DNA from: Lysinibacillus pakistanensis | GTDB lineage: Bacteria > Bacillota > Bacilli > Bacillales_A > Planococcaceae | Length of the DNA stretch: 64,000 bases | Reading direction: 5' to 3' | Assembly (NCBI GenBank): GCA_001312325.1 | Contig: BBDJ01000010.1 | Coordinates: forward strand, 1 to 64,000 | Position numbers and translations under genes: made by a program | Notes under the pieces: model-generated | Databases searched by the model: none | The model's input: the letters and a program-made list of their open reading frames with translations, nothing else | What the model was told of the DNA's origin: nothing | Shown here: positions 21,946-32,827 of the stretch, in pieces | Layout: each line of letters begins with the position of its first letter | How positions within the stretch are numbered: the stretch's first letter is position 1

Positions 21946-22253
21946 ATGGCACACGAGCACAACCATGAAGAAGAATTACACGTACAACACATTACAGTGA
22001 TTGACGAGAACGGGAATGAACAGCTTTGTGAAGTGATTCATATTCATGAATCGCCTGAATTTGGCAAATCCTACGTATTTTACTCAATGGTAGGAGCAGA
22101 AGAAGATGAGGATGGTTCTGTAGAAATTTTCGTTTCTTCATTCGTTCCTTCTGAAAATGGTGAAGACGGCGAGTTAACACCAATCGAAACAGAAGCAGAG
22201 TGGGATATGTAGAGGATGTTTTAAATGCTTTAGAGGATGAATACGAAGACTAA
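21946..22253 (+). CDS. yrzB: DUF1292 protein, YrzB-like
   Basis: DUF1292 proteins are short acidic proteins of unknown function found next to ruvX in most Firmicutes. The conserved patterns [26 protein letters not shown] and PIETEAEWD are visible. One G appears to be lost at about 22209: ATGGTAGAG would restore the usual ending ...[13 protein letters not shown]. Restored length is 102 aa. A strong terminator follows. Confidence 0.88.
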
Positions 22254-22270
22254 TCTTCTTTCTTAAGCTT

Positions 22271-22310
22271 GGAACAAGGATCGCAACTTGCAGTCCTTGT
22301 TCCTTTTTAT
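22271..22310 (+). terminator. Terminator of the alaS-ireB-ruvX-yrzB unit
   Basis: GGAACAAGGA at 22271-22280 pairs with TCCTTGTTCC at 22294-22303 and is followed by TTTTT. Confidence 0.8.
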
Positions 22311-22604
22311 TGGGATATGCAGGCGAATGCTCAATATGGAGTAATAGTGATCAAAAATTGCGGGAATTCGGCCTAATACAGTTGGTGACAGTGGTCAAAA
22401 AAATATGGGACGTTCAATATAGCTGTGAAAGGAAGAGAGTGAGGAGCCGCTTAAACCGTTAGAAGTGACAAATCGGTTGTAAGAGTAAGGAGTCACTCAA
22501 CAGTGATTTAAACGTGATCGAAAGGAATATTACCAACAAGCCTAACTTTACCATATAACTGAATGACCCCTATCTCTCAAAAAAAACAAAAAGGAGGAAT
22601 TTGA
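22311..22604. other. Intergenic region, nothing recognised
   Basis: About 290 bases carry no convincing gene, RNA or repeat. It must hold the promoter for the downstream DUF1292 gene. I see short purine-rich stretches only. Confidence 0.4.
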
Positions 22605-23133
22605 ATGAATGAAGAGACACAAGAATTTATGATTATTGGTGAAGATGGCAAGGAACAAAAAATGCAGGGTCGTTTTTACCTTTGATGCAGAGGAAAAATC
22701 ATATGTACTATTTTCGTTAATTGATGAAGCGGGTAATGAAATTCCAGGGGATATTTCTGCTATGACATTTGAGTACGATGATAACAACGGAGAAATGACC
22801 AATTTAATGCCTGTTGAAACTGAGGCAGAATGGGAAATGATTAATGAGGTCGTGCTAACACTTCTGGACGAATTTCAAGAGGAGCCACAGTTAATTACCG
22901 TTACGGATGAGGATGGAATAGATCAAGTCTGTGAGGTTATTCATACATTTTCATCCGAACAATTTGGAAAGTCCTATGTTTTATATGTACCTGTAACGGA
23001 CGTACCTATTGAGGAACGAGATATTTTTGCGGCGCAATATTTATCTGGTAATGACGGTTCAATAGAAGAATTATTACCAATTGAAACTAATGAGGAATGG
23101 ACATTTGTTGAAGATATATTGAATGAATTGTAA
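22605..23133 (+). CDS. Double-DUF1292 protein
   Basis: The restored protein of about 176 aa holds two DUF1292 units in tandem: residues 1-85 (MIIGEDGKEQKCRVVFTF ... LMPVETEAEWEMI) and about 92-176 (ITVTDEDGIDQVCEVIHTF ... LLPIETNEEWTFVEDIL). The second unit is closer to YrzB just upstream, so duplication and fusion are likely. An A6 run at 22657-22662 has one base too many. ATG 22605 has a perfect AAGGAGG. Function is unknown. Confidence 0.85.
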
Positions 23134-23172
23134 AAACTCTGAGTGGTTGTAAGCCACTCAGAGTTTTTTTAT
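23133..23172 (+). terminator. Intrinsic terminator
   Basis: AAAACTCTGAGTGG pairs with CCACTCAGAGTTTT, ending in T7. Confidence 0.85.
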
Positions 23173-23492
23173 CTTCATTCAGCAGAAGACTCCTACCTCT
23201 ACAGGAGGTTAGATGAATGCGGTTTTGGTTCCTTCTCAGTAGGTATCCAAACACCTACTGAAATAGCGGAACTCAGTCTAAGAACGCCACGTCCTGTGGC
23301 AATTTATCTGTGCGAAAGCGAAGCGACAGCAACACACGACTGAGTGACCAACATCGTGTTGGCCGAAAGCCTCCGGCGGATGTCACGGATTTTCAAAGGA
23401 ATGAATTGTGCAGCCACAATTCAAAATCCGGACGCATTGTTTATCTGTAGCGAAAGCAAAGCGGCAGCTACAATTACGCAAAACCGAAATTG
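23168..23492. repeat. Dispersed repeat, copy C (longest)
   Basis: It begins directly at the terminator with TTTATCTTCATTCAGCAG, then shows a stem AGTAGGTATCC...ACACCTACT, CCTCCGGCGGATGTCACGG, AATCCGGACGCATTGTTTAT and CGAAAGCAAAGCGGCAGC. The left inverted repeat of copy B is present but its right partner is replaced (CTACTGAAATAGC), so this copy is composite. A 66-codon frame inside it is judged accidental. Confidence 0.8.
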
Positions 23493-23652
23493 ATATTGAA
23501 ATAATAGAAATTTTCTATCTATAGTTAAAAAGGTTTCTATCTGCAAATGGAATTTTTGTACTTTCGATTGAATTTGGTGATTTTACGAGAAAAAAAATGC
23601 TTTTTCAAAGATTTATTTTCTGAATTTTTGGATAAATACAGCAAACGAGGTA

Positions 23653-23681
23653 TTGACCAATTCTTAGTAAATAGATAAGAT
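23653..23681 (+). promoter_or_regulatory. Sigma-A type promoter of the met/organosulfur operon
   Basis: TTGACC at 23653-23658 and TAAGAT at 23676-23681 are separated by 17 bases, followed 48 bases later by the first start codon. No S-box (SAM riboswitch) was seen in 23490-23729. Confidence 0.6.
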
Positions 23682-23729
23682 TTGTTTTACGTTAAACCAA
23701 GTAAATTGATTAATTAAGGAGGTAATGGT

Positions 23730-24539
23730 ATGAGAAAAGGTTGGAAATTGCTAATTGGAGCATTGATAATAGGCTTGCTTGCTGGCTGCACGAGCAAAGG
23801 AGAGGAAGGTAAAGAGGAGATTGTCACATTAAAAGTGGGTGCTGCCAATGTTCCTCATGCGGAGGTATTAGAGTATTTAGCAAAAGATATTGAAAAGGAT
23901 GGAGTGAAACTAGACATTTCCATTATAAAAGATGCTGTGCAAACGAACCAACAAACAGCAGATGGTGAGTTGGATTTTAATTATTTTCAACATGTTCCGT
24001 TTTTAGAGCAAACGAATAAAGAAAGTCATTTAGCTTTAGTCAGTGTAAAAGGGATTCATATTGAGCCATTTGGTGTGTATTCGAAAAAACTAAAAAAAAT
24101 AAATGATTTGCCACAAAATGCAAAGGTGGCTGTACCAAATGATGTTGTTAATTTCTCTCGAGCGTTACTGCTATTTCAAAATAATGGCTTGATTGAATTA
24201 GATAAAGCGAAGATAGGTGATTATACAGTTGAGGATATTACGAAAAATCAGAAAAATATTCAATTTATCGGTGTAGATTCTCCATTACTTGTTCGGTCAT
24301 TAGATGATGTAGACGCATCTGCTATTAATACGAATTACGCCTTAGAAGGTGGCTATAATCCAATGGAGGATGCATTGATTATAGAAGGTTCTGATTCGCC
24401 CTATGTCAATATTATTGCCTCGACAAAGGAAAACAAGGATAATCCAGCTATCCAAACAGTCGTTAAGTGGTTAACAAGTGAAAAGGCACGTTCTTTCTTT
24501 GAAGATCAGTACAAAGGTGCTGTTGTTCCCGCATTTTAA
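23730..24539 (+). CDS. metQ: MetQ/NlpA substrate-binding lipoprotein
   Basis: This is a lipoprotein that captures methionine or a related sulfur compound for an ABC importer. It has a signal with lipobox LLAGC (cysteine at residue 20), then LKVGAANVPHAEVLEY, DFNYFQHVPFLE and VAVPNDVVNFSRALLL, the usual NlpA motifs. It is intact at 269 aa with RBS AAGGAGG. It is first in an operon with metN, metI, a second metQ and two flavin enzymes. Confidence 0.92.
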   Translation: MRKGWKLLIGALIIGLLAGCTSKGEEGKEEIVTLKVGAANVPHAEVLEYLAKDIEKDGVKLDISIIKDAVQTNQQTADGELDFNYFQHVPFLEQTNKESHLALVSVKGIHIEPFGVYSKKLKKINDLPQNAKVAVPNDVVNFSRALLLFQNNGLIELDKAKIGDYTVEDITKNQKNIQFIGVDSPLLVRSLDDVDASAINTNYALEGGYNPMEDALIIEGSDSPYVNIIASTKENKDNPAIQTVVKWLTSEKARSFFEDQYKGAVVPAF

Positions 24540-24578
24540 AGCTTTGTATACAACATACATGTTACGGAGGTAGACTGC

Positions 24579-25662
24579 ATGATTGAATTTATTGAAACAA
24601 CAAAGGAATTTCAGGTAGGAGCATCAACAGTGACGGCCCTAAATCATATCAATTTATCGATTCAGAAAGGAAATATTTTTGGTGTTATTGGCTTTAGTGG
24701 TGCTGGTAAAAGTACCTTAATTCGAACAGTAAATTTACTGGAGGAGCCAACATCTGGACGAGTGCTCGTAAATGGGAAAGAGTTAACTACGCTTACTAAA
24801 AAGCAGCTTCGAGAGGAGAAGAAAAATATCGGCATGATTTTCCAACATTTTAATCTTCTTCATTCTAAAACTGTATTCGAAAATGTGGCAATGCCTTTAA
24901 TTATAAGTGGAGTAAAAAAAATCAAACTTGGAGGATCAAGTGAAGGAGGTATTAGCGTTTGTTGGTTTAACTGACAAAGCTGATCGCTATATTGACGAAC
25001 TATCAGGCGGGCAAAAACAACGAGTCGGCATCGCTAGAGCACTTGTTACCAAACCGACGATTCTCTTATGTGATGAAGCAACTTCTGCTTTAGATCCACA
25101 AACGACCAAATCGATTTTAGCGTTACTAAAGAAGGTCAATATTGAGTACGGTATTACGATTTTGATGATTACGCATGAAATGGAAGTTATTCGAGATATT
25201 TGTCATCGTGTGGCTGTCATGGAAAACGGAAGAATTATTGAGACAGGTAATGTGCTTGAAATTTTTTTCTACACCAAGAGAGGAGACAACCAAAAATTTT
25301 GTCCAGTCGGTTGTTCGAGATGAAATACCACCTTCTGTTTATGAGCAATTAAAAAGCATAGATACCTCTAAAAAAAATTTACAATTTAAAATTCATTGGA
25401 GTAGATGTTGGACAGCCAATTGTCTCACAGGTAGCGAAAAAAATTTGCTGTAGATGTCAATGTATTATTTGGCAATATCACAGAATTACAAGGAATTCCA
25501 TTCGGTCATTTAATCGTAGAGCTTGTTGGTTCTGACAAGGAAATACAAAAAGCATTTCTATTTATTCAGGCTAAAAATATTCAAATAGAGGAGGTAGTTG
25601 CACGTGAAAGTGAGCACACAAATTATTATCGAAGCGGTTCTAGATACGCTGTACATGGTTAG
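24579..25662 (+). CDS. metN: MetN ABC transporter ATPase with NIL domain
   Basis: MetN drives methionine-type import. Visible are Walker [11 protein letters not shown]-loop MIFQHFNLL, signature LSGGQKQR, Walker [13 protein letters not shown] and the H-loop ITHEMEV, followed by a C-terminal NIL ligand-sensing domain ([28 protein letters not shown]). Four homopolymer runs break the frame: 24914-24921, 25262-25268, 25370-25377 and 25437-25443. The end is uncertain; the restored frame reads to a TAG at 25660-25662, overlapping metI by 59 bases, unless another error lies near 25600. Confidence 0.9.
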
Positions 25663-26257
25663 CATTTCGTTGTTCTTTGGGGCCATTTTGGGCTTTCTTT
25701 TAGGAGTAGTCTTAGTCGTAACGAGAAAAGGGCATATTCTTGAAAATAAATTAATCTTCTCGATTGTTAATCCGATTGTTAATACACTGCGCTCCATTCC
25801 GTTCATTATTTTACTTGTTGCAATTATACCGTTCACACGGTTACTTGTTGGAACGGCAATTGGAACGACAGCTGCCATCGTGCCACTAGTTTTGCATATT
25901 GGGCCTTATATATCAAGATTAATAGAAAATTCATTATTAGAGGTGGATGAGGGCATTATTGAAGCAGCTAAAGCAATGGGAGCTTCCCCGTTTCAAATTA
26001 TACGAAAGTTTCTATTACCTGAAGCTTTTCCATCTTTAATTCTAAGTGTCACGACTGCAACGATAGGGCTTATTGGTGCGACAGCCATGGCAGGAGCTGT
26101 GGGGGGCGGTGGTTTAGGTGATGTTGCTATTACTTACGGCTATCAACGCTTTGATAATGCGACGATTTTGGTAACAGTGATAATTTTAGTTGTCCTTGTA
26201 CAGATTATTCAAAGCATCGGCAATAGTCTTGAACGAAAAATACGTAGGGTGTCTTAA
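25604..26257 (+). CDS. metI: MetI ABC transporter permease
   Basis: This inner-membrane permease of a methionine-type importer has about five membrane segments and the permease loop EAAKAMGASPFQIIRKFLLPEA. TLRSIPFIILLVAIIPFTR is the family signature. It is intact at 218 aa. GTG 25604 is chosen because GAGGAGGT ends eight bases upstream; TTG 25598 is the alternative. Confidence 0.92.
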   Translation: MKVSTQIIIEAVLDTLYMVSISLFFGAILGFLLGVVLVVTRKGHILENKLIFSIVNPIVNTLRSIPFIILLVAIIPFTRLLVGTAIGTTAAIVPLVLHIGPYISRLIENSLLEVDEGIIEAAKAMGASPFQIIRKFLLPEAFPSLILSVTTATIGLIGATAMAGAVGGGGLGDVAITYGYQRFDNATILVTVIILVVLVQIIQSIGNSLERKIRRVS

Positions 26258-26271
26258 GGGAGAATGTGAAC

Positions 26272-27107
26272 ATGAAAAAACTTAACTATTTATTAGGACT
26301 TTTTATATTGCTATTTTTACTCGTGGCATGTGCAGCTGCAGATGAAAAGGATACTGTGAAGGTTGGTATTCGTAGCTCAGAATTGAAAACATGGGAGTAT
26401 ATCAAGGAACAGGCTAGCAAGGAGGGTATTAATCTCGATTTAGTAACATTCTCTGCTCAATATGACCCAAATCAAGCGCTGGCAGAAGGAGAAGTAGATA
26501 TTAATGCTTTTCAACATGTTGCCTATTTAAATTTATTTAATACAAACAATAACTCGGATTTACAGGCCATTGGCACAACAATAATGGCCCCAATTGGCTT
26601 ATATTCTAATAAATTTAAATCGCTAGATGAACTAAAAGACGGTGCAAAAATCGCAGTACCAAATGATCCTTCTAACTGGGGAAGAGCTTTACTACTACTT
26701 CAGGAGCATGGACTACTAACAGTAACGGACAATTTTGATGGTAATGGTGGGGAGGATCGAATTAAAGATAATCCAAAAAAAGTAACAATATTGCCTGTTG
26801 ATGGTGCGACAACGCCAAGGGTAATGAGGATGCTGATTTTGCCGTTATTAACAATGGTGTGGCTGTAGAGGCTGGTCTATTATTGAAAGATGCCATCATT
26901 CATGAGAGTGAAACAGCTAAGCCGTTTATTAATGTTATCGTGGCAAAGGCAGAAGACAAAAATAATGAAACATTGAAAAAAATAGTGGCAATTTATCAGC
27001 GTGATGAAACAGCTAAGTTTATTAAAGAAATATCAAACGGAAACTATATTCCTGTGAAAATGCCACTGGATGAATTAGCAACATGGAACGATTTCTATTC
27101 ATATTAG
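26272..27107 (+). CDS. Second MetQ/NlpA substrate-binding lipoprotein
   Basis: A second lipoprotein (lipobox LLVAC) follows metI with KVGIRSSELKTWEYI, INAFQHVAYLNLF and IAVPNDPSNWGRALLL. It differs clearly from the first MetQ, so it may bring a different ligand to the same MetNI channel. A G is probably lost at about 26826 (ATGGAG would restore MEDADFAVINNG). Restored length is about 278 aa. ATG 26272 follows AAGGGAG. Confidence 0.9.
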
Positions 27108-27122
27108 AAAGGGTGTTTAACA

Positions 27123-28468
27123 ATGACTAAGAAAAGAGAAATAAAGCTAGCCCTATATTTAATTGGAGCGGGAATGCATGTTGCTGCATGGAAGCACCCA
27201 TCTGCACAAGCAAATGCAAGCATCGACATTAAGGCATTACAAAAAACAGCTCAGATTGCGGAAAAAGGAAAGTTTGATATAGCTTTCGTGGCAGACAGTT
27301 TAGCCATTAATCATGAATCACATCCACATATTTTAAATCGCTTTGATCCACTCATTCAAATAACGGCTTTAGCTGCAGCAACCACTAAAATTGGACTTGG
27401 TGCAACAGCTTCAACTACATACAGTGAGCCATATGTACTAGCAAGACAATTGATGTCTATTGATCATATAAGTAATGGAAGAGTAGCTTGGAATTTAGTG
27501 ACAACAGCAGATGCTACAGGGGAAACGGCTTTAAATTTCAGCCGTGATAAACATTGGGAGCACGATCACCGCTATGAACGTGCAGAAGAATTTATCGATG
27601 TTGTTCGGTCATTATGGGATTCATGGGAGGATGATGCTTTTCTCTATGATCGAGATAATAATATTTTTTATGATCGTCATAAAGTGCATGAAACATCATT
27701 TAAGGGCAACTATTTATCTGTCAAAGGTCCGTTAAATATTGCTCGTTCTGTACAGGGGCAGCCTGTAATTGTGGAGGCTGGTGCATCTAAACCAGGCCAA
27801 CAATTAGCTGCACGTACAGCAGAAGTTGTATTTGTCCATTGGGATAATATTGAAAAATCAAAAGAACACTATCGTCAATTAAAGGCACAGCTTGCTCCAT
27901 TTGGCCGTACAGAAGAGGAGCTTCTCGTTTTACAGGGTATTTCCCCCGTTGTGGGTGATACAGAAGAAGAGGCAATTCGTAAATTTAATGAGTTACAGTC
28001 ATTGATTGACCCTTACGAAAGCTTAAAATTTGTTTCTGGGTATATGGGGAATGTTGACTTTTCAAAGTACTCACTCGATACACCTGCTATCGAAGTGGAA
28101 TTTCCAGAAGTCAATAGTATTCAAAGTCACTTTTATGAGCACTTAGAGATAATTAAGAAAGAGAATTTAAAGGTTGGCGATTTATATGCACGCCTATTTG
28201 GACCTGCAAAGCGTGATGCTTTTGTCGGAACACCGACACAAATTGCAGATGAGATGGAGCGTTGGGTTACAGAGCGAGCAGCAGATGGCTTTATGCTACA
28301 GTTTCCATTATTACCACGAGATTTAGAGGATTTTGTTGACAAGGTAGTACCAATCTACAAGAACGAGGCATTTATCGTAAAGATTATACAGGCACAACAT
28401 TAAGAGAGCATTTAGGTTTGAAAAAGCCGCTGAATCGTTTTGCTCAAAGTAAGGTGACAGAAGGATGA
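27123..28468 (+). CDS. FMN-dependent LLM monooxygenase, NtaA/SnaA/DszA family
   Basis: These flavin monooxygenases use FMNH2 to cleave C-S or C-N bonds (DszA, SnaA, NtaA). Seen are the start KLALYLIGAGMHVAAWKHP, IGLGATASTTYSEPYVLAR, SNGRVAWNLVTT and GTPTQIADEMERWV. A T appears lost near 28355: restoring it extends the protein by about 38 residues to a TGA at 28466-28468 that overlaps the next gene's ATG (ATGA). The restored length of about 449 aa matches the family. Location after a MetQNI transporter suggests a sulfur-containing substrate. Confidence 0.88.
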
Positions 28469-29655
28469 TTGATATTTTTATTCGAAATGAACGAGAGCAA
28501 AAACTCGTTCAGTATGCTCAAAATTTAGCCAAGAAAATTGAGAAGACAGCAATTCGATATGACGAAAGTGGTGAATTTCCGTTTGAGCACTTTCAAATTT
28601 TAGAGGAGGCAGGTTATTTTCGATTAACAGTGCCAAAAAAAATATGGTGGAGATGAAATTTCTCTCTACGAAATGTTATTAGTACAGGAACAATTAGCTA
28701 GAGGGGATGCTTCTACTGCATTGTCAGTTGGCTGGCATTTATTAACGTTTTTGAATGTTCGTGAGGCGAAAACATGGCCAGAGCCTATATTTGCAGAATT
28801 AAGCCGAAAAGCTGTAGAAGAAGGCTCTCTACTAAATATTATTAACAGTGAACGTGGAAAGGGGAATATTTCTCGAGGAAGTTTACCTGGTACAATTGCT
28901 AAAAAAAGTGCCAGGAGGATATCGCATTACTGGTGAAAAGGCATTTGCTTCCTTAGCACCAATTTTAAAACAATTCACCATTATTGCCTATGTAGAAGAA
29001 GAAAATTTAACAGCAGAGTTTCTCATTACCAAAAATGAACAGGTAGAGATTGTTGAAACATGGGATGCGATGGGCATGAGGGCGACCGGCAGTCATGATA
29101 TTATTTTTCATGATACGTTTGTACCAGAGGAAGCATTGCTATACAGACATCGCCAAAATGAGGTTAATCGCTTCTTAGCTGATGGTCGTGTCTATTCATT
29201 AGAAATTCCAGCTGTTTACTTTGGGGTGGCAGGTGCAGCAAGAGATTATGCCATTGATTTTGCGAAAAATACGTATTCACATAGCTTAGAAAATACTATC
29301 GCTCATGCGAGTCATGTGCAACAAAAAAATCGGTGAAATAGAAGTACTTTACCAAACTGCACGAAGAACTTTGTATAGTATTGCAGCGCAGGTTGAACAA
29401 AATCCAGCTCTTAAGGAGCAACTATCGGAGTCTGTTAGTATTGCCAAGTATGTTATTTGCAATAACGCCATCGATATTGTAACAAAAGCCATGCAGGTTG
29501 TAGGAGGACGAAGTTTATCGAAGGAAAACAAAATCCAACGCCTATTTAGAGATGTTCAATGTAGCCGCTTTAATCCTCCAGCAGATGATGTGGTTATTAC
29601 TCAACTTGCGATAGGGTTATTGATCGATAAGAAGCGAGAAACTTTTCAATTATAG
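28465..29655 (+). CDS. Acyl-CoA dehydrogenase-fold flavoenzyme, DszC/SfnB-like
   Basis: The protein has the acyl-CoA dehydrogenase fold: RLTVPKKYGGDEIS, the flavin region WDAMGMRATGSHDI and the C-terminal helices ending QVVGGRSLSKENKIQRLFRDVQC. In sulfur operons such proteins (DszC, SfnB) act as flavin-dependent oxygenases rather than in fatty-acid oxidation. Translation is probably coupled to the LLM gene by the ATGA overlap. A runs at 28635-28642, 28901-28907 and 29333-29339 break the frame. Restored length is about 395 aa. A terminator follows. The exact substrate is unknown. Confidence 0.85.
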
Positions 29656-29685
29656 TATGAACAGTAAAAGACTTAGATAGAAATT

Positions 29686-29718
29686 ATCTGCCAGCAAAAA
29701 TAGTTGGCAGATTTTTTT
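29686..29718 (+). terminator. Terminator of the met/organosulfur operon
   Basis: ATCTGCCA pairs with TGGCAGAT at 29705-29712 and is followed by T7. Confidence 0.8.
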
Positions 29719-29808
29719 GTGTGTGCCATTTCTACTGAATTATCGATTTCTGTTTGTCGTGAAAGTTGATTTCTAGTATGATATTGGATAGTGATAGGGG
29801 GGAAACCC

Positions 29809-30937
29809 GTGGATAACGGTTCAAAAAAACAAGAAATGTTTTCAAAAATGCAAGAAAGAAAATCTGAGGTAAAAATCGTGAGAAAAATCGTTGCTATTAT
29901 AGCTATTGTTTTTGTTCTACTATTAGTGATTGTTGGTTTCCTTGGCTACAATTATGTAAAAAGTGCCCTCAAACCAGTAGATCCAGATTCAACGAAAACA
30001 ATTGCTGTTGAAGTACCAATTGGCTCAAGTTTAAGCTCAATTTCTACCTTATTAGAGAAAAAAAGGCGTTATTAAAGATGCTCGTGTATTTAAATACTAC
30101 GCAAAGTTTAAAAATGAATCTCAGTTCCAGGCAGGAACTTATGATTTAACAAAGGCAATGACGTTAGATGAGCTAATCGAAAGCTTAAAAACAGGAAAGG
30201 TATATCGTAAGCCAGTCTTTACGATGACAATTCCTGAAGGCCTAACACTTGAACAAATTGGTAATATTGTGGAGAAGAAAACGCCATATACACAAAAGGA
30301 ATTTATGGATTTAGTAACAAGTGATGCATTTGTTCAAAAGATGATGGCTAACTATCCCGAGCTTGTGACAGATGCAGTTTTAGCTGATAATATTCGCTAT
30401 GATTTAGAGGGTTATCTTTTCCCTGCTACTTATTCTTATTTTGAAGAAAAGCCATCATTGGAATCAATCGTAGAAGAAATGATTGGGGCAATGGATAAGG
30501 TTGTGAAGAATTACAGTGATTTACTTGCAGAAAAACAGATGTCTGTACATCAATTAGTAACATTTGCTTCATTGCTTGAGGAAGAAGCTACTGCCCAAAC
30601 AGATCGAGAAACTATTGCCAGTGTGTTTTATAATCGTCTAGATCAGGGAATGCCACTTCAGACAGATCCAACTGTTTTATATGCACTTGGCTCTCATAAA
30701 AATCGAGTACTATATGAAGATTTAGAGGTAGAAAATGCTTACAATACTTACAAAAACAAAGGTCTACCACCTGGTCCAATTGCAGGTGCAGGGAAGTCTT
30801 CTATTGAAGCAGTACTGAATCCAAGCAGCACAGATTATCTCTACTTCCTAGCAGATAAAGAGGGAGTAAATCACTTCTCTAAAACCTATGATGAGCATTT
30901 GCAAAAGGTGGAAAAATATTTACGTAAGCCAGAGTAA
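29809..30937 (+). CDS. mltG: Endolytic transglycosylase MltG (YceG-like)
   Basis: MltG cleaves nascent peptidoglycan strands in the membrane. A short cytoplasmic N-terminus and one membrane segment (IVAIIAIVFVLLLVIVGFLG) precede a LysM-like region and the catalytic domain with TIPEGLTLEQIG, LEGYLFPATY, ASLLEEEAT (catalytic glutamate region), VFYNRLDQGMPLQTDPTV and YNTYKNKGLPPGPI. GTG 29809 after AGGGGGGAAACCC is preferred. An A7 run at 30058-30064 breaks the frame. Restored length is about 376 aa. The position before yrrM matches B. subtilis yrrL. Confidence 0.93.
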
Positions 30938-31239
30938 TGACTCAAAATAGAAAAAGTATATAGTATTCCTATGGATAGAAGGAAAGAAAAATAGCTTTCC
31001 TTCTATTTTCGTGCTATTATAAATTGTGATTTTTGATAAATCCGCATACGGTCAGAACTTTCATGCTGGATAATATACGTGGTGGCAATTGTTTTGAGCA
31101 TAAAGAAACAATTGCTCATTTTTGTATGGCAAAGTACCAAGACATCACGTTTGGTCTTTTTCTTTTTGGTGTAAATGAATGATGAAGTACAGACAACGAG
31201 TGAGGGCTTGTTGCCTTTTAAATGAGGGTGGATTTAACA
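30938..31239 (+). terminator. Intergenic region with two terminator hairpins
   Basis: AGAAGGAAAG at 30977-30986 pairs with CTTTCCTTCT at 30995-31004 before ATTTTC. A second hairpin (GCAATTGTTT with AAACAATTGC near 31085-31115) is followed by a T stretch. No gene is seen; the promoter of the yrrM-yrrN-yrrO-udk unit must lie in the second half. Confidence 0.55.
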
Positions 31240-31874
31240 ATGGAATTATCAGATGCATATATACAATCATTTATTCAACCACGTAATGAACTGCTTTTAG
31301 AAATGGAAGCATTCGCGGAGGAGAATCATGTACCGATTATGCAGCTTGCAGGTATCGATGCACTGAATCAACTGCTACGTATTCAAAATCCGTCAAAAAT
31401 TTTAGAAATTGGTACTGCTATCGGTTATTCTGCACTAAGAATGGCAGAGGCTTTGCCAAATGTGAATATCGTGACAATAGAGCGTGATCCAGAGCGTGTG
31501 ACAAGAGCTAAAGCTTATATTAAACGTTCAACCGTATCTGATCGGATTACAGTCATTGAAGGAGACGCTTTAGAGGTAGACGATGAGGCTATTCAAACAA
31601 TATTCGATGCAGTTTTTATCGATGCAGCAAAGGGACAATATCAGCGCTTTTTTTGAAAAATATGCCCCACTTGTGAAATCAGGTGGAGTCTTGTATATCG
31701 ATAATATGTACATGCATGGTTTATCTGATTTAGATTTGAAGGATGTCCCACGCCGTAAACGTACAATGATTCGCAATTTAAAAAAACTTCACAGATTGGA
31801 TAATGCAGCATCCTGATTATACAAGTGCATTTTTACCAGTCGGTGATGGTTTATTACTATGTTTGAAGAGGTGA
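31240..31874 (+). CDS. yrrM: SAM-dependent O-methyltransferase, YrrM (TrmR) family
   Basis: This class I methyltransferase has ILEIGTAIGYSALRMAEAL (SAM motif I), TIERDPERV, and VFIDAAKGQYQRFFE with the metal-binding aspartate and DN of YIDNMYMHG. In B. subtilis the homologue (TrmR) methylates 5-hydroxyuridine in tRNA, working after the U32 proteins encoded next door. Breaks: T7 at 31648-31654 and A7 at 31780-31786. ATG 31240 follows GAGGGTGG. Restored length is about 211 aa. Confidence 0.9.
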
Positions 31875-31879
31875 CTATT

Positions 31880-32813
31880 ATGAAAAAAACCAGAATTGCT
31901 TGTGACACCACAATCATTAGAGCATATAAAAGCACTTTTAGAAGCTGGGGCAGATGCTTTTGTAATTGGTGAACAACAATTTGGTCTACGTCTAGCAGGA
32001 GAATTCTCTGTTGATGAAGTGGAAGAAGCAACAAAGCTTATTCATGCAGCAGGTAAAAAGGTCTATGTGGCAGTCAATGCACTTTACCATAATGAAAAGA
32101 TAGATGCACTTGCTGACTATTTAAAAGAAATGCAACGTATTGGTGTGGATCGTTTAATTTTTGGCGACCCAGCCGTATTAATTATTCGTCGTGAGCAAGG
32201 AGTAACAATTCCTTTACATTGGAACCCAGAGACCACTGCTACAAACTGGTTTACAGCAAACTATTGGGGAAAACGCGGCGCAACTCGTGCAGTGCTTGCT
32301 CGGGAACTTTCGTTAGATGAAGTGTTGGAAATAAAAGAGAATGCTGAATTAGAGATTGAAGTACAAGTTCATGGCATGACATGTATGTTCCAATCGAAGC
32401 GCCCACTACTTGGGCATTATTTCTTATATCAAGATAAAGTTATGGAAATTGAAAATCGTAAAGAAAATCGTAATATGTTCCTACATGATGATGAGCGTAA
32501 TAATAAATATCCTATTTATGAAGATGTAAATGGCACGCATATTTTCAGTCCAAATGATATGTGTGTTATTGATGAGCTTGGCGAATTATTTGAGGGTGGC
32601 ATTGATGCTCTGAAAATTGAGGGTGTTCTGCAAACACCAGAATATGTGGTGACAGTGACAGAAGCCTACCGCAAAGCCATAGATGCTTATTTTGATGAAT
32701 CAGAAGAAGCTTATGAAGAGATAAAAGATGATTTATTAGCAAAAATTGAAGAAATTCAGCCAGCTATCAGACCATTAGACACAGGCTTTATCTTCAAGGA
32801 AACAGTTTACTAA
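31880..32813 (+). CDS. yrrN: U32 family peptidase-like protein, TrhP1 (YrrN)
   Basis: U32 proteins of this pair hydroxylate uridine 34 of tRNA to ho5U (TrhP1/TrhP2 in B. subtilis). Seen are ALLEAGADAFVIGEQQFGLR, PLHWNPETTATNWFTANYWG and DELGELFEGGIDALKIEG. It lacks the cysteine cluster that its partner has. The A7 run at 31883-31889, two codons after the start, breaks the frame; restored start is MKKPELLVTPQSLEHIK. It begins five bases after yrrM. Confidence 0.9.
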
Positions 32814-32827
32814 GAGGGGGCAAGAAC

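Noticed and set aside
23143..23343. A 66-codon frame across the start of repeat copy C
   Set aside because: It spans a terminator and a dispersed repeat, and the same residues appear at the spurious end of iscS; it is translation of the repeat.
23490..23729. SAM riboswitch upstream of the met-type operon
   Set aside because: I looked for the conserved S-box sequences and did not find them.
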